Source: Thermomucor indicae-seudaticae (taxonomy: Eukaryota > Mucoromycota > Mucoromycetes > Mucorales > Lichtheimiaceae). From it: a stretch of 64,000 nt of DNA. Where the stretch lies: contig JSYX01000086.1 in the NCBI GenBank assembly GCA_000787465.1, forward strand, positions 18,923-82,922, given 5' to 3'. Position numbers and translations under genes: made by a program. The first letter of the stretch is position 1, and the number at the start of each line of letters is the position of its first letter. Positions 35,398-46,276 of this stretch are shown here, piece after piece. Below the pieces are notes generated by a model that worked only from the letters and a program-made list of their open reading frames with translations, did not search any database and had not been told where the DNA came from.

Positions 35398-35943
35398 TTA
35401 TACAGTCAATAGATAAACAGCAATAGATAGAACGAATAAGAGAACACCATGGGCTGGCGTGTGGATAACGGCTGAGCTATAGTGTAGCAGGATTGGCCGG
35501 GAGCGTAACTGAAGATCATTGAAGAAGTGCGTATTGGCAGTTGTCGTTACGGTCAGATAGAAGATATCCAAGGTTTGCTTGTCTCCACTGCTGTTCGTAA
35601 ACGTGAGCCCGTGGGGAACCTGCCAATCATAGGAGGCAGTATTGGTAAAGTTGACTTGGAAACCAGTTGAGTTGCCTCCCGCGATCGGCTCGTTGGTCGT
35701 GATGTTCTGAATGAGGTCCGTGGCCGATGCGTCTAGCCAAATGGCAATGTCGACGGTGTAATTGCCCGTGCCCATGTTTTGGTATTCATAGTTGATCGTG
35801 ACGGTATCGCCAGCCTGGACAGTGGCGTTGTAAGGTGGATTTGTGATTTCCGGTCCAACCTGCGCCAGAACGTTTTGGATCAATGAGATCCCCGCAAGGA
35901 AGAACAAGACGAGGAGGGAAGAAGTAGAGTAGCTATTAAACAT
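35398..35943 (-). CDS. Secreted, probably GPI-anchored cell-surface protein (Kre9/Knh1-like N-terminal domain)
   Basis: A single exon of 181 residues. The N terminus is a clear signal peptide (SSLLVLFFLAGISLIQNVLAQ). The mature part starts with a beta-rich domain of the pattern ITNPPYNATVQAGDTVTINY, resembling the Kre9/Knh1-type domain of fungal Ser/Thr-rich membrane-anchored proteins. At least six N-glycosylation sequons are visible (for example NAT, NYT, NIT, NST, NFT, NSS). The C terminus ends in a hydrophobic stretch (HGVLLFVLSIAVYLLTV) with no charged tail, preceded by small residues, as in a GPI-attachment signal. It probably sits in the plasma membrane or wall. The adjacent gene on the same strand is a GH17 wall enzyme. 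Confidence 0.75.
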   Translation of the reverse strand: MFNSYSTSSLLVLFFLAGISLIQNVLAQVGPEITNPPYNATVQAGDTVTINYEYQNMGTGNYTVDIAIWLDASATDLIQNITTNEPIAGGNSTGFQVNFTNTASYDWQVPHGLTFTNSSGDKQTLDIFYLTVTTTANTHFFNDLQLRSRPILLHYSSAVIHTPAHGVLLFVLSIAVYLLTV

Positions 35944-36417
35944 TAATAGTAAAACGAAAGAAGGAAGGATTAGATGAAGAATGAACGGTGGAAAAGTTGA
36001 AGGTATAAACGCTGCTTAAAGAGAAACGTTCGCCATTTCCGCCCTGGCAGCGCGTGGGTAACGGTGATACAGGAGCTGTTAGTTACCACCAAGAAGTCCA
36101 GATTATTTTTGGAAGTCTACAAAGAGCCTACCATATTTTTAAGCATGGGAAAACCATGTGCTGTACCCATCTCTTCCTTCTTCTGATCCTCGTCCTCTTA
36201 CTTTACCTATAAGCTTTCATACAAATATGCGAGCGACTCTCTTGATGATGATTACCCGTTGTACATTCTGACGGTGCACGAGTAAGAGCGGTAAATGAAG
36301 TTTCTCTCAGGGCACGGGGCATTTCGTCGTCAAGTGCCACAAGAAAATGGAGGTCGGGGATCGACCATTCATTCAACAAACTTTGCGTAACGTGCACAGA
36401 AAAAGGCTCTAATTTAT
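35944..36417. other. Spacer between GH17 and secreted-protein genes
   Basis: 474 bp holding the promoter of the secreted-protein gene and the 3' region of the GH17 gene. No further feature seen. Confidence 0.4.
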
Positions 36418-37357
36418 TCAGTGAAATCCTTTGATCTTTGATTTGCCGTTACTGTATAGGAGTCCCCAGTGCTGTTCGACATCAAAAGCACCGGGAGACT
36501 TCCAGTCAGAGTCTTGCGCCTCGAAAAAGTAATACTGCAAGTCTATGCCTTCCAGGCTCTTGACAACAGTCGCCAGATTCGCCACACTAGGCTGGGCTTG
36601 TCCGTCCGCTTCGCCGGCAGATGGCCATCCAACTTCGCCAACCAATACCTGCTTGTTGCCGGCCTTTTGTTTGAAATTGTTAAATTGCTGCTGAAGGTTC
36701 TGAGCGGCTTGATCCGCAGGTACGCCGGCAAAGAATGGATGAATGTTGAGAAGCACAATGTCCGAGGCATCAATCATGTCACTGCTGTAGGCGGTCGGTG
36801 TATCCACGGTGCCTACTTTGTAATCTGGGAAAAGAGCCTTGACCTCATTGATTTTCTTGACAACCTGGCCAGAATTCATCAACCCGCTTTGGACTAATTC
36901 GTTGCCGACCGCGATGCCGTAGATGATATTCTTGTTGCTGATTTGGTTCAGGGCCCATTCAAGCGTCGCAATCTCTTGAGCGTCTTGCGCAGTACCCTGG
37001 ATCCAGACGGCGGCCAGCACCGTCATATCACCGCCCACGCTATCGATGGCGTTTGCAATGTTCACAAGTTGGTTGCACTCTTGGGAGTACGTGCGGATGT
37101 TCTTTATTCCGTTTTCTTGGAATCGACGGATGAACTGGGTTACTTCATCAGCGGTATGGCAGGAACCATCTGGATTCTTTGCATTGTACCTAGAATAAAT
37201 GAGTTGTCAGCTGATGTGTGATATATTATCATGAAAAGCGGCAAAGATTCCCATACGTGATGCCCCAGAGCGAAGAGGACGACTGTCTTGGAACAGGTCG
37301 CGCCTGGACAAGCGCTGCAAAAGCAGAGAGAACCGAGAAAAGGAGTGTAAATCGCAT
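36418..37357 (-). CDS. Glycoside hydrolase family 17 beta-1,3-glucanase/glucanosyltransferase (Bgl2-like), secreted
   Basis: Two exons (37257-37357, 36418-37189) encode 290 residues. A signal peptide (MRFTLLFSVLSAFAALVQA) leads into the GH17 barrel: YNAKNPDGSCHTADEV, IRTYSQECNQ, VLAAVWI, the general acid in IAVGNELV and the nucleophile in VLVGEVGWPSAG, then YYFFEAQDSDWK near the end. This matches the Bgl2/Scw family, which hydrolyses or transfers beta-1,3-glucan in the cell wall. No GPI signal or Ser-rich extension is present, so the enzyme is probably soluble in the wall. A TATA box lies about 95 bp before the start. Confidence 0.93.
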
Positions 37358-38585
37358 GGTGCAAGCTGAACCAGCAGCAATAAAAGAAAAGGAAGGGAAG
37401 GGTTAAAAGACAAAAAATGGGCGTCGGGAAGCATACTAAAGTTTGGCCTCTTTTATAACCTCTTGGCCAGTTGTCTCGACCATCTTCAATCAACGCGGAG
37501 ATGCGAAAGCAGAGGTACGATTATGGTGCCCCTGGCAATCAGCGCGGGCCTCAGGGCAAAGATGATTTGCAATGTCTCACTTTAATTGACAGTGGAACAT
37601 CTCGATCTTCTGTTTCAGAACGATGAACGCGTAGATCACACATCAGTTGGCAACAATTAGCTTACGTCTGATTGTTGTCGCGACATTAAGCATTTATGCT
37701 CTACAAGTGAATGGTGGTCAGTGCACTGTGTAGCATGCGATTCCGCTTTCCGCGATTCCCAGGTTGAACAGATTTCTGGCGGAAGTAAGCCGATCCCGAA
37801 GTCCAGAATGTCAGTTCCCACAGCTTGGTTCAAGCGCGTCATAGCACTATCAGTCCTTTCCGACTCTCTTGCGTTTCTATAGCTTATAAGACTTGAGAAA
37901 ATGTTATGGGTCAATTTGGTAGTTACGAACTTTGATAATAAATATTTGATTTATCGAGCCGACATAGGGAGAAAATGCCCCGGTACTGTTGCTTCTGCTG
38001 GCGCGAACACAGCCGCAAGAACGCGCCAAGCCGAGACGGGCATACAGGAGATAAATCAGCACGGCGCGGGACCTGAGTGGCGGAATATCCGTGGGCTCGA
38101 GAACGCGGATAAAGAATTGTGCAAGGTTGTCATGGAAGATAAGTAAACAAGTTAAGATGAAGTCTTGATTTCAGCAATTTAGCTTGAAAGGTACATCATC
38201 CGCTATATATAAAACTTTGTACGAGCCATTTCTACAATCTGGCATATGATGGTCGCTTTCACCGAAGGACTTTGAAGGATGCCACGAGACTTTCCCAAAA
38301 AGGACCCCGGCAATACTCAGAAGGCGCGCGCGATTTCAAACGCGATCTCTTATTGCCGACTCTGTCGTGTTTCTGCCGCAGGATGTGCTTCCAAGGGCAG
38401 CTTTGCGCTTGACGCGTTATGTTAAATGTTGAATACTACCCGTATAACAAAAGAATGATGGATGTGTTTATTATGTTGCACTGAGAAGTCTGAATGAAAT
38501 GATGATAGAAGGATATGGATAAAGAGAGTCAAGGATGTTGTGTGAAAAGGAAATAGAAAGGAGAATAATAATGCATTAATTGTAA
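37358..38585. other. Intergenic region between GH17 and SGF29 genes
   Basis: About 1.2 kb with the GH17 promoter at the left and the SGF29 3' untranslated region at the right. Short open frames (37657-37914, 37901-38146) show no domain or coding character. Confidence 0.45.
37451..37457 (-). promoter_or_regulatory. TATA box of the GH17 gene
   Basis: The minus strand reads TATAAAA about 95 bp upstream of the GH17 ATG at 37357. Position and sequence fit a fungal TATA element; this is inferred, not shown. Confidence 0.5.
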
Positions 38586-39940
38586 TCATTTGGACTTGGG
38601 CATCTCCAAGACATGTTCAGGCATTACGTATTTCACTTCGTTGTTGTCGTCTTCAAACTGTACCTTGTAATTTCCAGCTGAACTGATGTCCTTGTTCTAG
38701 GTTGTTTTGTGAGCATATGAAACATGCGAGAACTGTTACCATTCTTTCTACTTGCCTTGTTTGGAGGTAGTACCACAGTAGCTTTATAGAAGCATGTTGT
38801 CCCAGGATACAAAGCTAGAACATCCTGGCCTATGCCAAATTCCGGTAATTGTTTTGTTTCATGGCTGTCTGGCACGGGAATCACATTGCGTGGTGGAAGC
38901 AGATATCGTCTAATCCAGTTGAGCGCATACTCCTCTGCCGATCTATCACATGACTTACTGTCTCTCTCCAAACTCGTCCTGGTCAACATCTTCGACTCTG
39001 TACCTAAATCACCAAAGCTTGAGATTTATGAAAGCCTTAACAGCTGCGGAACTTGTCGATACTTACTTGTTCTTATCGGGGTGGAAACTTATAACTACTG
39101 CAAGAATCCATTCTTCATTCTTGTCCTTTTGCTTTGGTTGCTTTGCAGCCACCTATAAAACGCCGAGTTTGGTACGCATATTCTTTTCTTGCACGCAAAA
39201 AGAAAGAAATCAGCATACCGAGGTGCCCGGCGGTATAATGTCACTGCCAGACATTGTTCGAAAATCGTTAGTAATAGGCTAATCATATCCTGTCTGCTTT
39301 CCTTACGTTTTAGCCCTCTTTGACAATGCGCCACCAGGAGACGAGCTGCAGATCTTCAAGTCGTCTACTTCTGCTGTTTTCCGTTTCTTTCTCTTTTGTT
39401 CTATGCATGTTTAGCGCTAAGTATCGTCATCTTCCTTTTTCCATCTTTGTCAAAGGGCTAACCATGACTATTTTCTGAAGCTTCCCGCAGAGCGATCAAG
39501 ACTGACACTTTCTCAATGATATCACTGATAGTTCTAGAAACATAAAATCTCTTGAATCGCATCATTTCCCACGCGAAATGAAAAGAAATGTATTGCTTGA
39601 TACCTCGCTTCTTGAGTCGAAAGCTCAATTCCACTCTGATAATATTCCTTGAGACGCTGCGACAAGCTCAAGGAGATACCTGTTTTTGCAGAATGGTTGA
39701 TGTTAGGCCTTTCTAATACACTTTTTATTGTAAAATAGAAGCGGCCATGCTATATCTGTTACCTTCTTCAAAGTTGACACTAAGGTGAATCTTATTAATG
39801 TTACTTAATACTGCCTCGGTCTCTTTCTGTATTCGCTCGAGGTCTCCAAGTGACGTGCAGATCTGCTTCCAAAGACTCAGTTCTTCATTCGTCTCTTCTA
39901 GCGACGCTGACCGCGATGTCCGTGATTTGCGATCCATCAT
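38586..39940 (-). CDS. SGF29: SAGA-associated factor 29 (Sgf29), tandem Tudor protein
   Basis: Nine exons (39763-39940, 39604-39679, 39469-39533, 39307-39400, 39219-39243, 39067-39152, 38959-39003, 38756-38909, 38586-38696) give about 277 residues. The N-terminal third is helical (coiled-coil like) and a basic KQKRKKRK cluster may be a nuclear signal. The C-terminal tandem Tudor (SGF29-C) domain is clear: VAAKQPKQKDKNEEWILAVV, VEDVDQDEFG, RYLLPPRNVIPVPD, and the H3K4me-binding strand VLALYPGTTCFYKATVV. It ends YVMPEHVLEMPKSK. Sgf29 reads H3K4me2/3 for the SAGA acetyltransferase module. The ATG at 39940 begins the frame. Intron 38697-38755 starts with GC (CAAG|gcaagt). A 50-nt intron (38910-38958) lies inside the Tudor domain. 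Confidence 0.9.
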
Positions 39941-41887
39941 TGGTGCTAGTTCCACGTGCAAAAGCTAAAATTACCGAAACGAAGAGAGTAAAGACGGAAG
40001 TTTCACAAATAAGAAGTGGGATATTAATCCTTCCTTATAAAGGGTTCTTAAAGTGTGCGAGGAGGGTACTTCTTCCACGCTTGATAATTAAGATTCCGCG
40101 GTGCAAATCACCATGGAGAGGCACAGAAGGCCCAATCATTTCCCTGCTTGATCTGCAGTTGCTGCAAAAATTAAGCTTTCCGAGAATAGTTGACAAACAT
40201 AAAGGGACTCTGGAAGCATGCGCATGCAAATTTGGGCACTCTGCCATTGTGTTTGGTCTCATTATCGAACGCATAAACAAAGTGAACAATTTTTGGGCTT
40301 CCATCAGTTGTTTTTGTGATTACAACGGAAGCTACAACCAGCATCTATCCAACAACTCGTCGAACACTGCAGTATTCGCGCGGCTATGAATTTATTATCG
40401 ACATTGTTACGAAGATAACATTATCACCACAACTAACGAGAAGCTCGTTCACAAGATTTAATAACGTGTCATATAGGGCAATACTACTTATTCCTTGCGC
40501 TTTTCTGTTCACGGAGTTCCCGAGCTATCCCTTCGGATCAATATAACATGAACGTCTGGTGCTGTAGGTTATTAACCCGTATTAACTGTGTTCGAGAAGC
40601 TCCAGGCTTAGAAAATATCCTTTCAACGACTTATCACAATTCCTTGAACATAAGCGTCTTGTTGTGCGAGAAGACGGACTCTTGTCTTCGAGCGAAAGAG
40701 AAGAAAATATCTGAGGTTGCTTTTGCTCGTCAAAAGTCAATAGAGCAAGTCAGTCATTTGTTTGCCATGATGCTTACAGTTCCCCGGGTGCCCGCACGGC
40801 ACGCTGCAAGAAACACATGTTTGAGGGCATCGGCCTATACTGCGTCGATCGGGCTAGGAAGCGGGTCGCTTGCTCTTGGTCAATTGTCCCAGCCCGTATA
40901 GCATAAAGGGGGTTCTTCGTTCTCGTCCCGCAGACGAACCGGAATTGGACCATGTTGGGAGCCGATCTTCTCTAATTAAGATTATTGGTTTCCTACCGGC
41001 TCATTTGTACCATTATAGTCTTTATTACTTGCACTTTTCCGCTTGGTCCGGACTTGGCGCTCTATCCGTGAGTGGCCGAGGATGCCTCGTCGATTCTGAT
41101 TCTATCGCGGCGACCACCCACAGCAGTGGAAGCGTGCGCGCTGCGACCTTTGGCAGTGACGGCGGTGACACGCCGATAAAGCAAGACGGCTTGTCTTTCC
41201 GTTTTCTGTGCGACAAGACCTTGTTTCGCATACTCAATTGAAGAGATCCAGACAGGTGAAGCCTTGAGACATAAGACCAGACGCCCACATGGCCAGTAGT
41301 CGACGCTTTTAACCAGCGTAAAAGGCGAGATAACAGCGGCCTGAGGTCCGGTCCTCTGGAACAAAATAGAAAAGCAATAGAAAGCAGTCAGAAGGGTTAT
41401 CCGGTCTATTTTATGCGGTCTTCGTTCTTGTCATCATAACTATCATGCTTTTGCTTGGCGCAACTGGATCTTCACTTGTTACCGAGGATGAAAGACAGCC
41501 AGTCTGCTCGCAGGCTTAGTGCAAATAAACGTCGTGAAGACGGGCCGGTAAGTCTAATTCCTACTTCAGTCAGGAGCCAGTTTTTTCAAAGATGGTCTAC
41601 GATGTGAAAGTAAACGCTGATATAGTCAAGATTCAAGATAAAACTACAATATACGGCACTTGCTTCTTTCCTGAAAACCATGCAAAATATTAGGTCGGTT
41701 CATCTGATGACTGCATACCTGATAAGCCCTGATTCCCTCCAGATATACAGAAAAGAAACGATGATTAAACAGCACGAAAAGTTACGTGAAGGTCGGTGCT
41801 CAGTTTGCAAATTTGGAAGATACAAGATATGAACGGCTTTTATTAGTCAATGACTATTAGCAAGGTTTATGGTATGTACAGGATCCG
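39941..41887. other. Long intergenic region between SGF29 and SEC72 genes
   Basis: About 1.95 kb. Several short forward frames (such as 40548-40901 and 40870-41241) have no recognisable domain. No tRNA or other RNA gene is seen. The SGF29 promoter is at the left edge. Confidence 0.45.
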
Positions 41888-42460
41888 CTAGATAGATAGG
41901 CTTTCCACTTCTGCCAGTGCCTTTTTCAGCTCTTCGCTTTCTTGATCAAATCGTAGGCCGGTCTGGAAAGCATCGGCTGCTTCTTCTGCTCGTCTCATGG
42001 CCGACAACGCTTTGCCTTTCCGGAACCAGCCTTTGCTCCACTCACGTTTCAGACGTGTGACCATTTCCGCATCTACAAGCGCGTCAACATAGTTTTTGAG
42101 CGCCAAATGGGCAGCGGACCGATTACTCAGAATAGCAGACAGTTCTTCGCGCACAAACTGGAACGCAAGTGGTTCCCACAGTGGTCTCGACCAAGAGAGA
42201 TCGACTGCCATGGTATAATATCGAATGGCTTCTTGGTAATTGCCTGACTTGAAGTATTTGTTGCCTTCTTCTTTGAGTCGATTGACTTGGGCACTGCGGA
42301 CAGGATTGGGTGCATTGGGGGGTGGTAATTCTTTGACTTGCTTTAACGTTGCTGCGAGGGCATTGTGACTAGTCCAGTCGACGTTACATTTGGCACACTT
42401 TTCATTGTTGTGGTCCTTGCAGAGGACTTTTTCGCCATCGCTTGAAATTATGACTTCCAT
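41888..42460 (-). CDS. SEC72: Sec72-like TPR subunit of the Sec62/63 ER translocation complex
   Basis: A single exon of 190 residues starting at the ATG at 42460. The N terminus has a small Cys/His segment (CKDHNNEKCAKCNVDW), shared with fungal Sec72 homologues. Three TPR motifs follow from about residue 60: RLKEEGNKYFKSGNYQEAIRYYTMA, LSAILSNRSAAHLALKNYVDAL and GWFRKGKALSAMRRAEEAADAF. The GNKYFKSGNY signature is of the Hsp70/Hsp90 co-chaperone type, and Sec72 uses it to recruit cytosolic Hsp70 (Ssb/Ssa) to the post-translational translocon. The alternative upstream frame (to 42709) reads like untranslated sequence. Assignment to Sec72 rather than another TPR co-chaperone rests on the N-terminal segment and size. 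Confidence 0.8.
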   Translation of the reverse strand: MEVIISSDGEKVLCKDHNNEKCAKCNVDWTSHNALAATLKQVKELPPPNAPNPVRSAQVNRLKEEGNKYFKSGNYQEAIRYYTMAVDLSWSRPLWEPLAFQFVREELSAILSNRSAAHLALKNYVDALVDAEMVTRLKREWSKGWFRKGKALSAMRRAEEAADAFQTGLRFDQESEELKKALAEVESLSI

Positions 42461-43122
42461 GGTAGTAATGGGTATGAAAAAGAGAAAGCAGGAGGCGTAC
42501 CTTGTGGAACTAAACGATTGGACGTTTGATTTTTTTAAAGCAGCGACCATTGAAACAGCAGCATGACAGTAACACTGAGGCTGCATTACTGGTGCAGACA
42601 GCACGCTCAGCTGCTGTCTGCTCAGGAAGGGCTTGGATTCCAGTAGACAATATAAAGTTCTGTTATTTCGAACAATTGCCAGAGTTCTCGGCCTGCTGTA
42701 CCTTGGCAAACGCCGAAGGTTGCGTTGTTCGCACGCTGTGATGATTTATTTGTGGTGTGTACAGCAATGATGACCTCTGAACTATCGCACAAAGACTGGC
42801 AGCTATCCAATATTGGGGTTTTCTGCGAGCAGACTTGGATTATCCCTTACTTATTTGAAGTTTGTTTTATCGTATATCATCCATACGTACAGGATCAAGC
42901 AGTAATGTCGACAAATGCACAATATGTGACGGACGATGGCCATACTGTGTCAGAACGTGGACGGTATCATTCTAGCAAATGTCTACGCGGCCATCGGTTA
43001 ACTTGGCCTCTTGGTGCACGATCGATATATAGTCCGGGTCAAAAAGGTGCAAACAATTGGGAAGTTTTCTGCATTCGCGAATCAGTACTCGAGTTTTCTT
43101 TTAATACCACTTCCACTCATCA
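42461..43122. other. Intergenic region upstream of SEC72
   Basis: 662 bp with the SEC72 promoter at the left. A forward frame (42725-43144) lacks any recognised domain. The region leads into the transposon-remnant zone. Confidence 0.4.
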
Positions 43123-43403
43123 CCATGCCATTGTCGCCATTTAAACGCTCTCCTGCACCAATTACTTGCAGCGAGTGCCTCTTGCTAATGTCCGTTCAGG
43201 CATTCCTTTCAGAACAGAGCGAGGGTGGTAGCTCTCACACCGAGCTCTCTCTCCGCGAACTTCTAGCTGATGCCGCTGGCGTTGGATTGAGCACAGCAGA
43301 AAAGGCCAATAACTTCGTCAGAAACAAGAAAGAGCCGAAGAAAATGAGCACGATAGGTCGGCCCAAGAAGTCCCTTTCCAGAGTTTACCAGCCAAAAGGG
43401 TAG
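43123..43403 (+). pseudogene. Possible helix-turn-helix N-terminal fragment of a DDE-type transposase
   Basis: A short frame beginning MPLSPFKRSPAP contains LSLRELLADAAGVGLSTAEKA followed by a basic stretch ending in GRPKKSL. This order (predicted helix-turn-helix, then a GRPKK-type AT-hook-like motif) resembles the N-terminal DNA-binding part of Tc1/IS630-like transposases of Mucorales. No catalytic part follows. It may instead be a chance frame; a profile search against HTH families would decide. Confidence 0.3.
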
Positions 43404-43639
43404 ACATGACTATACTGAAGTTTGGAGCTCGATGCTCCTATTCTAATGCGAGAGGCAGAGAAAACCGGGAAATCTTTCGTCTACAGTGGAACTGATTATG
43501 GACTATGTGTTCTTTCGACCACTACGGCTGTGTCAGAAGGAAGAATAAGATATCACTTCGACCTATATAACCGTTTCTAGGTCCTTGCAGGAATTCAAGA
43601 AGGTAAGCAGAAAGTGTCGTCTTCTATGCAGATGTAGCC

Positions 43640-44696
43640 ATGACTGAGCGCTTAACGACAGACGCCGCCGATACCGCAGAATTAAATGAGGGCGATGACC
43701 ATATGGCTGATTTTGATCCAAAGGATGCAGAAGCCCTGGTCGAAAGGACCTTGGCAGCTGAATCAGAATATTCGCAAGCTGTGAGGAAGGAAGGATCTGT
43801 GATGGACGTAGATACGTCACAGGAAGTATTTCTGGCGTTGCCATCTTTGTAAAAAGAAAAGAGGGCTTTATGTCAATTCCGTGTTTGAAAACACGAACCT
43901 GAAGGCAACTCAACTATTAGAATTGATGTTTTATTGGTGGCAAGGTAGGTACTCCAACATTTTCAGTGCTTTTTGATTAATAAAGATCATAGGGACACAC
44001 ACCGTTCATAACCGCGCAACAAACCGGTATTACGCGGAAGGCAGCATCGAAGATTTATGATCGTTTCAGACAAGCGATCGTCGAATGGATAGACTTCGAC
44101 GATAACAACTGGGACTTCATGATCGGTGGCCCAGGCAAAATCGTCGAAGTCGATGAAGCAAAATTTGGAAAACGCAAATACAACAAAGGCGGTATGATAA
44201 AAAGCATTACATGATTTTCGACTCAGAGATTGACATTATGCAATAGCAAGCAGAAAGGGAATCTAGATCGTTGGTGGGTACGGACGTGGTAGTAACACAC
44301 CATGCTTCTTTATGCTACCCGTTCAAAACAGAAACATTACACGATATAATCAAGAAGTACGTCCTCCCGGGGCCGATAGTAACGACGGACTGCTGGAGAG
44401 GATACAGCGATCTTGAAGGTAAGACGCATAGATATGTATACAGATCGTGTTTCTCACCGCGTTTATAGGTGAAGGCTATATCCATCAGACCGTAAACGAT
44501 AAGCAAACATTCAAAGATCCTACGACTGGGGCTTACACGAGCTCCATTGAGGGTTATGGGACCCATACATGCAAGTTTATGCCGCCTCTGAAAAAAGATG
44601 ATGAGCAATACGGGGCATACTTGATAGAATTTATGTTTAGAAAAAGATACTGTAATAATTTGGCAGAACAGCTTATTGAAGCGATCAAGTATTGAT
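43640..44696 (+). pseudogene. ISXO2-like (Merlin superfamily) DDE transposase remnant
   Basis: Conserved blocks appear in order: SVFENTNLKATQLLELMFYW at about 43879, TGITRKAASKIYDRF, GGPGKIVEVDEAKFGKRKYN (first catalytic Asp) at about 44125, TLHDIIKKYVLPGPIVTTDC (second Asp) and HQTVNDKQTFKDPTTGAYTS followed by SIEG (catalytic Glu) before EFMFRKRYCNNL. The triad fits DDE_Tnp_IS1595/Merlin transposases. Introns are likely (for example GTAGGT at about 43945), but the region around 44190-44280 lacks the usual WVFGG block and is damaged. The N-terminal zinc ribbon expected before SVFENTN is missing. No terminal inverted repeats or target duplication were found by eye. Confidence 0.7.
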
Positions 44697-45276
44697 GATA
44701 AAGAAGTGTTTTTTCTAAAGTAACTAAACCTTTTAAAACGTCCCTCGGGCTACTCAGCTGTCGCAGAAAGCTTGAATGAAACCACATCATATGTATGCTA
44801 ATGACGTAGATAAAACATGAATGATAGCTAGCTGTATACTGTTATACCCTATGCTTCTCCTTGAGGGGTTTCTGACTCCTACTTTCCACGTATTTTTAGG
44901 TCAAGAGTGCAGTAGTTGCAGAGAAGTAGCGAGCTCCTTCGAACTTTCTGCATTAAAGGTTCAAAAACCACTTAGATCACAGCGGGCGTTCCTACATCAA
45001 TATCATACGTCCCCATTTCTATTTCTGACCCTCGGACAACGCCATCAAATTCGCTCATTTATTTTGCTTCGCTTACAGTAAAAAGCTTTCCGGTCTACAG
45101 GCCGCACTGTTGCGCATAATCTGCTCAGGAGTGAAGAACGTTAAACAGACAAGTCTACAACCCTCTTGTAAATTAATCAAACAAAAGTGGATATCTTATA
45201 CTCGACAGCAGTACTCATGCCCAGCACCGGCAGCAGCAGTACAATCGACTTCATAAAAAGCTCGAAGAGAAGTTGA
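44697..45276. other. Intergenic region between transposase remnant and NECAP gene
   Basis: 580 bp with the 3' end of the NECAP transcript on its right side. A forward frame at 44821-45081 has no recognised domain. Confidence 0.4.
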
Positions 45277-46276
45277 TTAAAACAGGTTGCTCCGTTGTTG
45301 CTGTTGCTGCTGTTTGACTTGGACTGCAGATGGAGGAGGCGGGAGTAGAGGAATCAGGCCACCGTCACTACCAGTTGACGATGCATTGTTATTGGACGGA
45401 CGCGAACGGTTACGTTTGGACTTGATCGCACAATACCCGTTAGGATGTGATAGAGGTCTTGACTATAACCATTTCGCCATGCCTACTTACCCCGACATTA
45501 CCAATGTTGATACTAATCGTTTGACCTTCTTTCAAGCTATAATCCTTCTTTGGCAATGCATCCGCTTGCGCGGCCCGTTCTGCTGCCTGCTTTTCGGCTT
45601 TCAGTTGTCTTCAGAGCTTTTAGTAACCACAGTATATATATAGATCATGACGCCACAACCTTACTTTGTGAAATCCTGTAGTGCCACATTAAAATCAAAG
45701 GCATCACTTCGCTCTAGAAATCCCATGCCAATAAAAGCATGACGTCCTGTCTCGATCCACTTGCTTTTAGCTGTCTGCCTTTAGCAGATGCGACCGTCTT
45801 TACTAACCTTCATGCTCTATCTTGAGAACGAAATATCGACTCGAGTCTAACACGGCTTCCACCGAGTTGGAGTCCGGTTTGTAAGGACACAGGGCAAACA
45901 GTTCACCTAGCATGCATGAATTTAATCCCGCTTGTATTGCTCCTCGTTATGTCATCTCATGTCATTACCAGTATTCGCATCTTCTAACCGGATTTCACAA
46001 GAACTTCCTTTGCTGATTATCCGTAGCCGGCCCTTCCAGAGAAATGAACTTCCCAGGTCGCCCCATTCTGCAGCTCTAAGCGCTTGTTATGCTAACCTTC
46101 ACCAACTGCACCGCCTTGATCTGGGTATTACCTATAACCTCTGGCCGCTGTCCGTGGCGGGATTTTGTAGACTAAAGATGGACAGTGAGCTAAGAAAGAG
46201 CCAAACTGCCAATGAGAGTTTTCGTACCAAAACATTCGCGGATCACCAGTAGCACACTTTCATATTCAGTGTCCAT
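45277..46276 (-). CDS. NECAP-family adaptin-ear-binding coat-associated protein
   Basis: Seven exons (46228-46276, 46132-46171, 45969-46075, 45808-45906, 45665-45770, 45491-45608, 45277-45420) encode 220 residues. The PH-like NECAP domain is complete: [103 protein letters not shown] and [11 protein letters not shown]. The tail is Pro/Ser-rich with a CAG/CAA-coded Q run and ends RSNLF; I do not see the WxxF motif used by animal NECAPs to bind the AP-2 ear. NECAPs regulate AP-2 clathrin adaptor recycling in endocytosis. The gene is divergent from END3. Confidence 0.93.

Noticed and set aside
39850..40389. Long forward frame of 179 codons overlapping the SGF29 start
   Set aside because: It runs antisense to SGF29 exon 1 and into AT-rich spacer, and shows no domain; it is a shadow frame.
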